From the NCBI GenBank assembly GCA_936924635.1, contig CAKZHP010000052.1, forward strand, positions 1-46,766: 46,766 nucleotides of DNA, given 5' to 3'. Source of the stretch: an uncultured Propionibacteriaceae bacterium. Its GTDB lineage: Bacteria > Actinomycetota > Actinomycetes > Propionibacteriales > Propionibacteriaceae. This document shows positions 34,038 through 43,345 of the stretch, in pieces (position 1 is the first letter of the stretch; each line of letters starts with the position of its first letter). The position numbers and the translations under genes are program-made. The notes beneath the pieces are model-generated. The model saw nothing but the letters and a program-made list of their open reading frames with translations. It was not told where the DNA came from and did no database searches.

Positions 34038-34562
34038 TCAGACTCGGGCGGCGCCAGTCAGGTCCCGCAGCAGGTGCGGCAGGACGGCGGTGAGCACCGC
34101 CGCCACGTCTCGGGCCCCGCCCCGGCTGGAGGGGGCGTTGACGACCACGGTGTCGCCGCCCACCACACCGGCAAGGCCCCGCGACAGCAGGGCGGCGGGG
34201 GTGGCGTCGGCGCCCCGGCGACGGATCTCCTCGCCGATGCCTGGCAGCTCCACCAGGCCCAGCTCACGGGTGAGCTCGACGACGCAGTCACCGGGCCGGA
34301 CCCCCTGCCCGCCACAGGTCACCACCACGTCCGCCTGTGCCACGGCCTCGGCGAGCTCCCGACGCAGCACGCCGGGGGCGCTGGGGACCACGCGACAGCT
34401 GGTCTGGCAGCCGACCTCCCGCAACGCCTCCACGACGACCGGCCCGGCTCGGTTCTCGGTGGGATCGGTGAGCGCTGCGTCGCACACCACCAGCACGCGT
34501 GCCCGCGTCGTCCGCGGCCCGGGTCCTCGCACGGCGGGGACGTCACGAACGCGCGCGGTCAC
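34038..34562 (-). CDS. mog: Molybdopterin adenylyltransferase (Mog/MoaB family)
   Basis: A 174-residue MoCF-domain protein. It has the substrate motif VVTCGGQGVRPGD, GIGEEIRRRG, and NAPSSRGGARDV, corresponding to TGGTG-x-x-x-RD and PGSP-type loops of the MogA/MoaB family, though the motif is GGQG rather than GGTG. It activates molybdopterin for metal insertion. The GTG start overlaps the narK stop by 4 nt (GTGA), so it is the last gene of the nar operon. Confidence 0.85.
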   Translation of the reverse strand: MTARVRDVPAVRGPGPRTTRARVLVVCDAALTDPTENRAGPVVVEALREVGCQTSCRVVPSAPGVLRRELAEAVAQADVVVTCGGQGVRPGDCVVELTRELGLVELPGIGEEIRRRGADATPAALLSRGLAGVVGGDTVVVNAPSSRGGARDVAAVLTAVLPHLLRDLTGAARV

Positions 34563-35842
34563 GGCCTGGTCGCGTCATGGGTGGCGACACCCGGCTCGGC
34601 TGCTGCGGCCTCGCGGTTCTGCTTGAGCAGCAGGGTGAGCAGCAGGCCGGCCACGGCGGTGGCGACGAGCGCCCAGAGCCCCTTGGCGTACGAGTGGTTG
34701 ACGGCGTCGTACGTGGCCGCCATCACCAGCGGGGGGAAGTACCCGCCCAGCCCACCGGCGGCGGCGACCGTCCCCGACACCGCTCCCACCTTGTCCTTGG
34801 GGGCGATCCGCGGCACCCAACCGAAGATGGACCCCTGGCCCAGCCCGAGGCAGGCGGCCATGAGCAGGAACGTGATGCCGGTCAGCGCGCCCTCCTCGGG
34901 CTGTGTGGAAGCGACGAGGGCGGTCACCGCGACGCCGGCCAGGGCCAGCAACGAGACGATCTTCGGTCCCACGCGGTCGGCCAGCACGCCGCCGATCGGT
35001 CGGGCGATCACCGCGGCGATCACGAAGGACCCCATGCGGTTCGCGGCAGCCACCGCGTCCAGGTGCGGGTAGACGGTGGTCAGGTACTTGGGCAGGAAGG
35101 TCGAGAAGGCCACGAAGCCGCCGAACACGATGGCGTACAGGAAGCACATCTGCCAGGTCACGGCCAGCTTCAGGGCGGAGACGATCCGGGGCACGATCGG
35201 GTTCACCTGGGGCTGCCAGGCCGGGGACTCCTTCATGAGGAACCACACCAGCAGCGCCACCGCCACCAGGATCGCGGCGATGATGTAGTGGGCCGGGGCG
35301 TAGCCGGCGGCCTTCACCAGGCGAGGGGTGACGAAGGCGGCGACCGCGGTGCCGATCATTCCCATGCCGAACACGCCGTTGGCGAAGCCTCGCTTCTCGG
35401 CGGCGTACCAGGCGCTCGAGAACGGGATGCCGACGGCGAAGATGGTGCCCGCCACGCCCAGGTAGAAGCCTGAGCCGATCAGCAGCGGGTAGTTCTGGGT
35501 CTGCCCGGCGATCGACACCAGCACGACGGCGGGGGCGGCCAGCAGCAGGATCGCGGTGAACATCTTCCGGCCGCCCAGCCGGTCGGTCAGAGCGCCCACG
35601 ATGATGCGACCCAGCGACCCGACCAGCACAGGGGTGGCCAGCATCATGGCGATCTGGCTCTCCGACAGCCCCATGCTCTGGGCGTAGCTCTTCTGCATCG
35701 GCGCGATCGACATCCACGCCCAGAAGCCGGTGGCCGAGGCCAGCGTCGCCAGGATCACCTGGGCGAGCTGGCCCCTCAGGTCGGGAGCTCCGGTGGGGGT
35801 GGTCTGGGTGGGGTGCGTGGCGGGGGAGCCGGGTGTGCTCAT
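34559..35842 (-). CDS. narK: Nitrate/nitrite transporter NarK
   Basis: A 427-residue major facilitator protein with twelve predicted helices. Family signs are GSLGRIIVGALTDRLGGRK in the helix 2-3 loop with the conserved substrate arginine, the first signature around GVAGTIFAVGIPFSSAWY, and the second around AAGGLGGYFPPLVM. It imports nitrate and/or exports nitrite across the cell membrane. The ATG overlaps the narI stop (ATGA), so it is fifth in narGHJIK-mog. Confidence 0.94.
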   Translation of the reverse strand: MSTPGSPATHPTQTTPTGAPDLRGQLAQVILATLASATGFWAWMSIAPMQKSYAQSMGLSESQIAMMLATPVLVGSLGRIIVGALTDRLGGRKMFTAILLLAAPAVVLVSIAGQTQNYPLLIGSGFYLGVAGTIFAVGIPFSSAWYAAEKRGFANGVFGMGMIGTAVAAFVTPRLVKAAGYAPAHYIIAAILVAVALLVWFLMKESPAWQPQVNPIVPRIVSALKLAVTWQMCFLYAIVFGGFVAFSTFLPKYLTTVYPHLDAVAAANRMGSFVIAAVIARPIGGVLADRVGPKIVSLLALAGVAVTALVASTQPEEGALTGITFLLMAACLGLGQGSIFGWVPRIAPKDKVGAVSGTVAAAGGLGGYFPPLVMAATYDAVNHSYAKGLWALVATAVAGLLLTLLLKQNREAAAAEPGVATHDATRP

Positions 35843-36594
35843 CGGTGGAACTTCCTGTCGGTGGTGCCGATGGGGGACCAGCCGCGGGTGCTGCCCGTGG
35901 AGACGGGGGTCGGTGCACCGCTGCGGCTGCGGTAGACGACGTAGGGGCGGAAGAGGTAGTGCAGGGGCGCGGTGAACGCGTGCACCAGCCGGGTGAAGGG
36001 CCAGATCGCGAACAGCAGCAGCGCCACCAGCACGTGCAGGTGGAACACCAGGGGAGCCTGGGTCATCGCCTCCACGTCGGGGCGGAAGACGAACAGGGAC
36101 CGGAACCACGGCGAGACGGTCTCGCGGTAGTTGTGCTCGGCACCGGAGACCCCGTGCGTGCCGAACAGCGTGCACAGGGTGCCCAGCAGGATCGCCGCGG
36201 CCACGAACACGTACATCACCTTGTCGTTGACGGTGGTGGCGTCGAAGACGCGGGCGTTGGTGCGGCGCCGGTAGATGAGCATGACCAGGCCGATCACGGT
36301 GGCCGCCCCGGCGACGAGGCCGCCACCGTAGGCGATGACGTGGTACGCCTCCTGGCTGAGCCCGACGGCATCGGTCCACCGCTTCGGGATGACCAGACCC
36401 ATGAAGTGACCGACGATCACCAGCAGGATCCCGAAGTGGAACAGCGGGGAGCCGATCTTCAGCAGCGTGCTCTCGTACAGCTGGGAGCTGCGGGTGGTCC
36501 ACCCGAACTGGTCGTAGCGGTAGCGGTAGATGGTGCCGCCGATCAGGAGGGTGACGCAGGCGTACGGCAGCATCGCCCACAGGAAGGTGTTCAC
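35839..36594 (-). CDS. narI: Respiratory nitrate reductase gamma subunit
   Basis: A 251-residue membrane cytochrome b with five helices that takes electrons from quinol. The haem ligands match E. coli NarI: two histidines ten residues apart (FHFGILLVIVGHF) and two eighteen apart (HLHVLVALLLF... TRLVH). The GTG start (VNTFLWAMLPYACV) overlaps the narJ stop by 4 nt (GTGA). Confidence 0.95.
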   Translation of the reverse strand: MNTFLWAMLPYACVTLLIGGTIYRYRYDQFGWTTRSSQLYESTLLKIGSPLFHFGILLVIVGHFMGLVIPKRWTDAVGLSQEAYHVIAYGGGLVAGAATVIGLVMLIYRRRTNARVFDATTVNDKVMYVFVAAAILLGTLCTLFGTHGVSGAEHNYRETVSPWFRSLFVFRPDVEAMTQAPLVFHLHVLVALLLFAIWPFTRLVHAFTAPLHYLFRPYVVYRSRSGAPTPVSTGSTRGWSPIGTTDRKFHR

Positions 36595-37331
36595 GATCGG
36601 GTCTCCGATTCGACGAGGTGGACCCCTGCGGCCAGCCGGGGGCCGAGGGAGGGACGTTCCGGCTCTCCGTACGCGGGCAGCCCGACGGTCTCGGTGGGCA
36701 TCGCGGCGTCCACCATGGCCTGCACCTCGGCCCTGGTCTGCGGGGAGCGGCCGGGCAGCGTGGCGCACAGCGCCGCGACGATGCCGGCGTGGGGCAGCCG
36801 GTCCTTCTCCAGCTCCATCCGCAGCAGCTCCAGGCTCGGCCGGTACCGGCTGAGCAGCTCGAACCCGCGCTCCGGGTCGCCCACCGCCGCGAACTCCAGC
36901 ACCAGCGGCAGGTGGTCGGGCAGCTCACCGGCCAGGTCGACCAGCAGCCCCGAGTCGCGGTAGACCTGCTTGATCCGGCCCAGCGTCTCGCCGCGCCGCC
37001 GGGTGTCGCCGTCGGTCCAGTACGTCAGGTGCAGCGCATGTCGCCTTGAGGTGTCGAACTCCGCGACATGGAAGCACTGCGACTCGACCAGGGGCTGGCC
37101 GGCCAGGTGGTCGATCACCGGCTGGAACAGCTCCGCGTACGGGGTCTCGGCGAGCGCCTCCTCGAGGATCTCCAGGCGGTCCAGCAGCAGCTGGTCGGGG
37201 TAGCTGAGCAGCAGGGACGCAGCCTGGTAGCAGACCGGCCGTGCCGCTGCGGAGACGCCGACCGGGCTGGTGCCCTGGCTGACCTCGGCCGTGCCGGTCG
37301 TGGCGCGGAGCCTGCTCCACCAGCCGGACAT
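36591..37331 (-). CDS. narJ: Nitrate reductase assembly chaperone
   Basis: A 246-residue TorD-like helical chaperone that helps insert cofactor into NarG. Typical sequence: YQAASLLLSYPD, a tyrosine/aspartate-rich middle (LHLTYWTDGDTRRRGE) and DLPDHLPLVLEFAA-type segment (ELPDHLPLVLEFAA). The ATG overlaps the narH stop by one base (TGATG). Confidence 0.93.
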   Translation of the reverse strand: MSGWWSRLRATTGTAEVSQGTSPVGVSAAARPVCYQAASLLLSYPDQLLLDRLEILEEALAETPYAELFQPVIDHLAGQPLVESQCFHVAEFDTSRRHALHLTYWTDGDTRRRGETLGRIKQVYRDSGLLVDLAGELPDHLPLVLEFAAVGDPERGFELLSRYRPSLELLRMELEKDRLPHAGIVAALCATLPGRSPQTRAEVQAMVDAAMPTETVGLPAYGEPERPSLGPRLAAGVHLVESETRS

Positions 37332-39004
37332 CAGCGGCCGCCCGTACGGTAGTCGTGGCTGGGCGACGCTGGGCCGGACCTGTCGATGCCCTGCAGGCCG
37401 TCGCCCGACGGCACCAGCGGCGGCGGCGCCTGGTCGGCGGCCGCGGCGGCCTGCCGGGCCTTGAGGGCGGAGAAGGTCTCCAGCGCGACCGGGACCGGGC
37501 CGCCGGCGGAGCTGGAGCCGAACGGCCCCTCCTCCTGCATCCCGGGGCCGCCGTCGAAGTCCAGCGAGCACGCCATCTCCTCCAGGCTGTGGGCCTGCTC
37601 GGTGTGGGCCTTCGGGATCACGTACCGCTCGTGGTACTTCGCCACGGCCAGCAGCCTGTACATCTGCTCCATGGCCTTGGGCTCCATGCCCACGGCGGCG
37701 GCCAGGTCGGCGTCGCGGGTGCCGTCGAGGGTCACGCCCCGCATGTACGCGCGCATCGCGGCCAGCCGCTGCAGCACGCCCGTGACCACCCTCGTGTCAC
37801 CGGCGGTGAACAGCTCGGCCAGGTAGGAGACCGGGATCCGCAGCGCGTCGATGGCGGCGAACAGGTTGCCCGGCGCCTCGGCGTCGTGCCCCTGCTCGCG
37901 CAGCAGGTCGACCATGGGGCTGAGCGGCGGGATGTACCAGACCATCGGCATGGTGCGGTACTCCGGGTGCAGCGGCAGCGCCACCTGGAAGTGCTTGATC
38001 AGCGCGTACACGGGGGAGCGGCGGGCGGCGTCCAGCCAGTCCTCCGGGATGCCGCTGGCCCTGGCGCCCGCCAGCACGGCTGGGTCGTGCGGGTCCAGCA
38101 TCACGTCGAGCTGCGCCTGGTACAGAGCCTGCTCGTCGGCCACGCTGGCCGCGGCGGTCACCGCGTCAGCGTCGTACAGGATGACGCCGATGTAGCGCAG
38201 CCGGCCCACGCAGGTCTCCGAGCACACCGTCGGGATGCCCGCCTCGATGCGCGGGTAGCAGAAGTGGCACTTCTCGGCCTTGCCGGTGCCGTGGTTGAAG
38301 TAGATCTTCTTGTACGGGCACCCGGTGACGCACTGCCGCCAGCCGCGGCACTTGTTCTGGTCGACCAGCACCACGCCGTCCTCGCTGCGCTTGTAGATCG
38401 CGCCCGAGGGGCAGCTCGCCGCGCACGACGGGTTCAGGCAGTGCTCGCAGATGCGGGGCAGGAAGAACATGAAGCTCTTCTCGTAGTCCAGCCTGATCCG
38501 CTCCTCCGACTCGCTGCGCAGCTTCTGCAGCACCGGGTCCTGCGCCTCGATCTCGTGGGTGCCGCCGAGCGAGTCGTCCCAGTTGGCCGACCAGGTGATC
38601 TGGGTGTCCTTGCCCGTGATCAGGCTCTTGGGACGGGCCACCGGGAAGTCGTCGCCCAGCGGGGCGTTGGTGAGGGTCTCGTAGTCGTACGTCCACGGCT
38701 CGTAGTAGTCCTCCAGGCCCGGCTGCACGGGCGAGGCGAACAGGGTGAGCAGCTTCTTCAGACGGCCGCCCGCCTTGAGCTTCAGACCGCCCGAGGGCGT
38801 ACGCACCCAGCCGCCCTGCCAGCGTTCCTGATCCTCGTAGCGCCGGGGGTAGCCCTGCCCGGGGCGCGTCTCGACGTTGTTGAACCAGACGTACTCGACG
38901 CCGGCGCGGTTCGTCCACGCCTGCTTGCAGGTGACCGAGCAGGTGTGACACCCGATGCACTTGTCGAGGTTCATCACCATCGCGACCTGTGCCATGACTC
39001 GCAT
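37331..39004 (-). CDS. narH: Respiratory nitrate reductase beta subunit
   Basis: A 557-residue iron-sulfur subunit carrying electrons from NarI to NarG. Four clusters are visible: CIGCHTCSVTC, CEHCLNPSCAASCP, CRGWRQCVTGCP (Trp in place of the second Cys, giving the [3Fe-4S] cluster as in E. coli) and CHFCYPR...CSETCVGR. The tail after residue 490 is Ala/Pro-rich. Start: ATG that overlaps the narG stop by one base (TGATG). Confidence 0.96.
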   Translation of the reverse strand: MRVMAQVAMVMNLDKCIGCHTCSVTCKQAWTNRAGVEYVWFNNVETRPGQGYPRRYEDQERWQGGWVRTPSGGLKLKAGGRLKKLLTLFASPVQPGLEDYYEPWTYDYETLTNAPLGDDFPVARPKSLITGKDTQITWSANWDDSLGGTHEIEAQDPVLQKLRSESEERIRLDYEKSFMFFLPRICEHCLNPSCAASCPSGAIYKRSEDGVVLVDQNKCRGWRQCVTGCPYKKIYFNHGTGKAEKCHFCYPRIEAGIPTVCSETCVGRLRYIGVILYDADAVTAAASVADEQALYQAQLDVMLDPHDPAVLAGARASGIPEDWLDAARRSPVYALIKHFQVALPLHPEYRTMPMVWYIPPLSPMVDLLREQGHDAEAPGNLFAAIDALRIPVSYLAELFTAGDTRVVTGVLQRLAAMRAYMRGVTLDGTRDADLAAAVGMEPKAMEQMYRLLAVAKYHERYVIPKAHTEQAHSLEEMACSLDFDGGPGMQEEGPFGSSSAGGPVPVALETFSALKARQAAAAADQAPPPLVPSGDGLQGIDRSGPASPSHDYRTGGR

Positions 39005-42000
39005 CAGTACTGGACCTCCTGGGAGCGCTTGCGGACCGTCGAGATGATGTCCCGGTTGACCCCGGTCGGGCCGATGTAGTTGAACGCGTACGCCTGGTGG
39101 GCGTAGCCGCCGATGAGATGCGTGGGCTTGAGCAGGATCCGGGTCACCGAGTTGTGGATGCCGCCGCGGCGCCCCGTGGCCTCGGACTTGGGGACGTCGA
39201 TGGTGCGTTCCTGCGCGTGCTGCACGTACGCGATGCCCACCGGCAGCTTGGTGGTGACCACGGCGCGGGCCACGAACACGCCGTTGGCGTTGGTGCACTC
39301 GACCCAGTCGTTGTCCACCACGCCGATCGCCTCCGCGTCGGGGACGCTCAACCAGGCCTGCGGGCCGCCGCGCCCCAGCGACAGCATGAACAGGTTGTCC
39401 TGGTACTCGGAGTGGATCGACCACTTGTTGTGCACGGTGAGGTAGCGCAGCGCGATCGACCGCTCGCCGCGGGCGCCCACCTCCGGCTCTCCGTACAAGC
39501 GGCTCATGTCGAGCGGCGGCCGGTAGATGGGCAGCTGCTCGCCCGCGTCGATCATCCAGTCGTGGTCGAGGAAGAAGTGCATCCGCCCGCTCAGCGTGTG
39601 CCAGGGCTTCTTGCGCTCGGTGTTGATGGTGAAGGCGGCATAGCGCCGGCCGCCGGTCTCCGACCCCGACCACTCCGGGGAGGTGATCACCGGCTGCGGG
39701 GAGATCTGGGTCTGGGCGAACGTGATCAGCTTCTCCTCGCTGCCCTCGGCGAGGTCGGCGAGGCGCACCCCCGTGCGCTTCTCCAGCGTCCGGAAGCCCT
39801 GGGTGGCCAGCTCGCCGTTGGTGGTGCCGCTGAAGGTGAGGATCGCCTCGGCCATCCGCTGGTCGGTGTCGATGGCCGGGCGCCCCTCGGCGGGGCCGGA
39901 GTCGAACACCCCGTGCAGGCCGGCCAGCCGGTCCACCGCGTGCTTCACGTCGAAGGTGACGTTCTTGGTGGTGAACCCCAGCTTCTCGGCCAGCGGCCCG
40001 ACGCTGGCCAGCTTGTCGGCGATGGCGGTGTAGTCGCGCTCCACCACCAGCAGGTTGGGCAGGTTCTTGCCGGGGACCGCTGGCACGTCGGTGCCGTACC
40101 AGTCGGGCACGTGCCCCCCGGGCTGCGCGAGCTCGCCGGGGGTGTCGTGCTGCATGGGCACCGCGACGATGTCCTTGCGCACGCCCAGGTGCGTCTTCGC
40201 GAGCCGGCTGATCGCCCTGGCGAGCAGCGTGAACGTCTCGAAGTCGCTCTTCGCCTCCCACGGCGGGTCGATGGCCGGGGTGAAGGCGTGCACGTACGGG
40301 TGCATGTCGGTGCTGGACAGGTCGTACTTCTCGTACCAGGTGGCGGCCGGGAAGACGATGTCGGACAGCAGCGTCGAGGAGGTCATCCGGAAGTCGCTGG
40401 TGACCAGCAGGTCGAGCTTGCCCTCGGGTGCCTGCTCGCGGAACGTGATGTCGCGCGGGCGGTGCTCGGCCCCGTGCCCGTTCTCCATCACGTTGTTGTG
40501 CGTGCCCAGCAGGTGCTTGAGGAAGTACTCCTCGCCCTTGGCCGAGCTGCCGAAGAGGTTGGAGCGCCACAGGATGAGGTTGCGCGGCCAGTTCTCCGGG
40601 GCGTCGATGTCGTGGATGGCGGGGGAGAGGCGCCCCTCCTTGAGCTCTCGGGCGACGTACGTGGCGACGTCCGGCGCCTCCCCGGCCTCGACGGCCGCCG
40701 CGGCCTCGTCGGCCAGGTCGAGCGGGTTGCGGTTGAACTGCGGGTAGAAGGGCATCCAGCCGAGCCGGGCGCTGGTGGCCAGCGCGTCGGCGGCGTGCAG
40801 CCCGTCGAGGTACCCGGTGCTCAGCGGCGAGGTGATGGCGTCGGCGCTGAAGCCGTCCGTACGCCACTGGTCGGTGTGCATGTACCAGTAGCCGGTGCCG
40901 ATCATGGTGCGCGGCGGGCGGCTCCAGTCCAGGGCGTTGGCCATGTGGAACCAGCCGGTGATCGGGCGGCACTTCTCCTGCCCCACGTAGTGCGCCCACC
41001 CGCCGCCGTTGCGACCGATGCAGCCGGTGAGCATCAGCAGCGCCATGATCGACCGGTACGTGACGTCCGCGTGGTACCAGTGGCAGATGCCGGCACCGAT
41101 GATGATCATGGTGCGGCCCTTGCTCTCCTCGGAGTTCTTGGCGAGCTCGCGCGCGATCCGCGTGCAGGCCTCGGCGGGCACGCTGGTGATCTCCTCCTGC
41201 CAGGCCGGGGTGTACGGGCTGGTGGCGTCGTCGTACCCCTGGGCCCACTGCCCGGGCAGCCCGTCGCGCCCGACCCCGTACTGCGCCAGCATCAGGTCGA
41301 GCACCGTGCAGTAGCGCTGCCCCTCGATGGTCACGGTCGGCACACCGCGCCGCAGCACCGAGCCCATGCCCCGGGGGTCCTCGAAGCAGGGCATCACGAT
41401 CTCGGCCACGTCGTGGCCGGCGACCTCGGCCATGCTCAGCGCCGGGTCCAGCTCGCCCAGCTCGAGGTTCCAGCGGCCCTCGTCGGCGGAGTTGTGCCGG
41501 AAGCCCAGCGAGCCCTGCGGCACGGCGGGTGCGCCCGCCGCCTTGTCCCACAGCACCGTCTTGAAGGCGGCGTCAGGCTGCTCGCGCTCGGCCGGCAGGT
41601 CGGCGGCGAGGAGGAACTTCGAGGCCGCCAGGGCCCGGCCCTGGGGCCGAAGTCCGTCGGCCGAGGCGCCGTACTCGCGCTCCTCGAGCCGCACCAGCAT
41701 CGTCAGGTCGGTGAACTGCTTGACGTAGTCGGTGAAGTACGGCACCTGGCGGTCGACGTAGCTCTCCTTGAGGATGACGTGCCCCATCGCCATGGCCAGC
41801 GCGGCGTCGGTGCCGGCCTGGGCGGGCAGCCACTCGTCGGCGAACTTCACGTTGTCGGCGTAGTCGGGGGCGACCGTGACCACCTTGGTGCCGCGGTAGC
41901 GCACCTCGGCCATCCAGTGCGCGTCGGGGGTGCGGGTGACCGGGACGTTCGAGCCCCACATCATCAGGTAGGTGGCGTCCCACCAGTCCCCGGACTCGGG

Positions 42001-42744
42001 CACGTCGGTCTGGTCGCCGAACACCTGCGGGCTGGCCACCGGCAGGTCGGCGTACCAGTCGTAGAAGCTGGTCATCGCGCCGCCCAGCAGGTGGGTGAAG
42101 CGGGTGCCGATGGCGTGGCTGACCTGGCTCATGGCGGGGATCGGGCTGAAGCTGACGATGCGGTCCGGCCCGTAGCTCTTGATGGTGTTGACGTAGCTGG
42201 CGGCGCTGATCTCCAGCGCCTCCTCCCAGCTGATCCGCACCAGGCCGCCCTTGCCGCGGCCGCTCTGGTAGCGGCGCCGCTTCTCGGGGTCGGTGCTGAT
42301 CTCGTGGAAGGCGGCGACCGGGTCGCCCAGGCGCGTACGCGCCTCGCGGTACATCTCCACGAGGGAGGCGCGGCCGTACGGGTAGCGCACCCGCGTCGGC
42401 GAGTACGTGTACCAGCTGAACGCAGCGCCCCGGGGGCAGCCGCGCGGCTCGTACTCGGGGCGGTCGGGCCCGGTGGTCGGGTAGTCGGTCTGCTGCGCCT
42501 CCCAGGTGATGATGCCGTCCTTGACGTACACCTTCCACGAGCAGGACCCCGTGCAGTTCACGCCGTGGGTCGAGCGCACCACCTTGTCGTGGCTCCACCG
42601 CTGGCGGTAGAACACGTCGCCGGCCCGGCCCCCCTTGCGGAACACGGCGCGCCCGTCGTCGGTCTCCTCCCACTTGGTGAAGTAGCGCCCGAGCTTCAGC
42701 AGGGCGTTCGAGGCGGCTCCGTCGGTGCGCGCGATGTCGGTCAT
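39004..42744 (-). CDS. narG: Respiratory nitrate reductase alpha subunit
   Basis: A 1246-residue molybdenum catalytic subunit, reducing nitrate to nitrite on the cytoplasmic face. The FS0 cluster ligands are His60, Cys64, Cys68 and Cys103 (THGVNCTGSCSW, RGCPRGAAFS). Further matches are WGSNVPVTRTPDAHW near the Mo site and NGGGWAHYVGQEKCRP. There is no Tat signal, as expected for NarG. Start taken at the ATG giving MTDIARTDGAAS; a GTG eight codons earlier is possible and would lie inside the upstream inverted repeat. Confidence 0.96.
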   Translation of the reverse strand: MTDIARTDGAASNALLKLGRYFTKWEETDDGRAVFRKGGRAGDVFYRQRWSHDKVVRSTHGVNCTGSCSWKVYVKDGIITWEAQQTDYPTTGPDRPEYEPRGCPRGAAFSWYTYSPTRVRYPYGRASLVEMYREARTRLGDPVAAFHEISTDPEKRRRYQSGRGKGGLVRISWEEALEISAASYVNTIKSYGPDRIVSFSPIPAMSQVSHAIGTRFTHLLGGAMTSFYDWYADLPVASPQVFGDQTDVPESGDWWDATYLMMWGSNVPVTRTPDAHWMAEVRYRGTKVVTVAPDYADNVKFADEWLPAQAGTDAALAMAMGHVILKESYVDRQVPYFTDYVKQFTDLTMLVRLEEREYGASADGLRPQGRALAASKFLLAADLPAEREQPDAAFKTVLWDKAAGAPAVPQGSLGFRHNSADEGRWNLELGELDPALSMAEVAGHDVAEIVMPCFEDPRGMGSVLRRGVPTVTIEGQRYCTVLDLMLAQYGVGRDGLPGQWAQGYDDATSPYTPAWQEEITSVPAEACTRIARELAKNSEESKGRTMIIIGAGICHWYHADVTYRSIMALLMLTGCIGRNGGGWAHYVGQEKCRPITGWFHMANALDWSRPPRTMIGTGYWYMHTDQWRTDGFSADAITSPLSTGYLDGLHAADALATSARLGWMPFYPQFNRNPLDLADEAAAAVEAGEAPDVATYVARELKEGRLSPAIHDIDAPENWPRNLILWRSNLFGSSAKGEEYFLKHLLGTHNNVMENGHGAEHRPRDITFREQAPEGKLDLLVTSDFRMTSSTLLSDIVFPAATWYEKYDLSSTDMHPYVHAFTPAIDPPWEAKSDFETFTLLARAISRLAKTHLGVRKDIVAVPMQHDTPGELAQPGGHVPDWYGTDVPAVPGKNLPNLLVVERDYTAIADKLASVGPLAEKLGFTTKNVTFDVKHAVDRLAGLHGVFDSGPAEGRPAIDTDQRMAEAILTFSGTTNGELATQGFRTLEKRTGVRLADLAEGSEEKLITFAQTQISPQPVITSPEWSGSETGGRRYAAFTINTERKKPWHTLSGRMHFFLDHDWMIDAGEQLPIYRPPLDMSRLYGEPEVGARGERSIALRYLTVHNKWSIHSEYQDNLFMLSLGRGGPQAWLSVPDAEAIGVVDNDWVECTNANGVFVARAVVTTKLPVGIAYVQHAQERTIDVPKSEATGRRGGIHNSVTRILLKPTHLIGGYAHQAYAFNYIGPTGVNRDIISTVRKRSQEVQY

Positions 42745-42766
42745 GGGCTCATCAAAGCAGAAGTCC

Positions 42767-42806
42767 ACTACTTGAAGTAGTAGTTCTCGGCACTACTGTC
42801 GGTAGT
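42767..42806. promoter_or_regulatory. Twin inverted repeats upstream of narG
   Basis: ACTACTT-G-AAGTAGT (42767-42781, perfect) and ACTAC-TGTCG-GTAGT (42792-42806, perfect arms). Both read ACTAC-N5-GTAGT and their centres are 25 bp apart. They lie 23 and 48 bases before the narG ATG, as expected for two dimers of one regulator. I do not recognise the regulator and no regulator gene is next to the operon. Confidence 0.65.
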
Positions 42807-43345
42807 AGTCTGCGGGACGAGGCTGGGGGCTTTCCAGAGCCCGTACGCGGAGGTGGGCGGCCGCCACGGAGGATGCGGCGTTCACCCTTGCCGGAGGCAG
42901 GTGGGGGAGGCACGGACCAGCCAAGTCCGGCGCTGGTGCCCGTGAGCCGGCCGCCGCTCGCGCGTGCCCCTGCCGGGGCGCCCAGATGCCCCGGTGCCGG
43001 CCGTGTCGTCGTCCTGCCCGGAGGGGCTCGGGGCACGCTTGCGAGGAGACGGGCGCGTGGCGGTCGCTCCCCGGAGAGACCCCCCGTCGGGGTGGGTCGC
43101 TGGCCGGGATCGGGCGGGGACCGCTGGGCCCGGTGCACGGCAGGGACCGAGCTGCCGCCCGGCCACCACCGCACGCCGCCGCCGCGGCGTGGACGAGCGG
43201 TCTCGGGCCCAGGGGTGGTGGAGGAAGTCAAGGCGGTGGGCGGTATACCGTGGCACGAACCGCCCGCTGAGCGCGTGGCCGGCGGCAGGGGTGCCCGGCG
43301 CCGAGAGGGACCGCACCACGTGAACGTCGTGCCGAGAGGAGAGCC
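42807..43345. other. About 540-nt GC-rich intergenic stretch
   Basis: No gene recognised. Short open frames on both strands are Pro/Arg/Gly-rich and unlike proteins. It holds a small hairpin GGGCT/AGCCC close to narG, several C- and G-runs, and the candidate rny -10 box TACCGT at 43246-43251. It may be a long untranslated leader or contain an unrecognised RNA. Confidence 0.5.
43246..43251 (+). promoter_or_regulatory. Candidate -10 box for rny
   Basis: TACCGT within GGTATACCGT fits TAnnnT and would give a UTR of nearly 90 nt before the rny ATG. No -35 is evident. Confidence 0.3.

Noticed and set aside
39097..42780. Plus-strand open frame of 1227 codons opposite narG
   Set aside because: It is the high-GC shadow of narG: rich in Gly, Arg, Val, His and without any recognisable domain, while narG on the other strand matches its family throughout.
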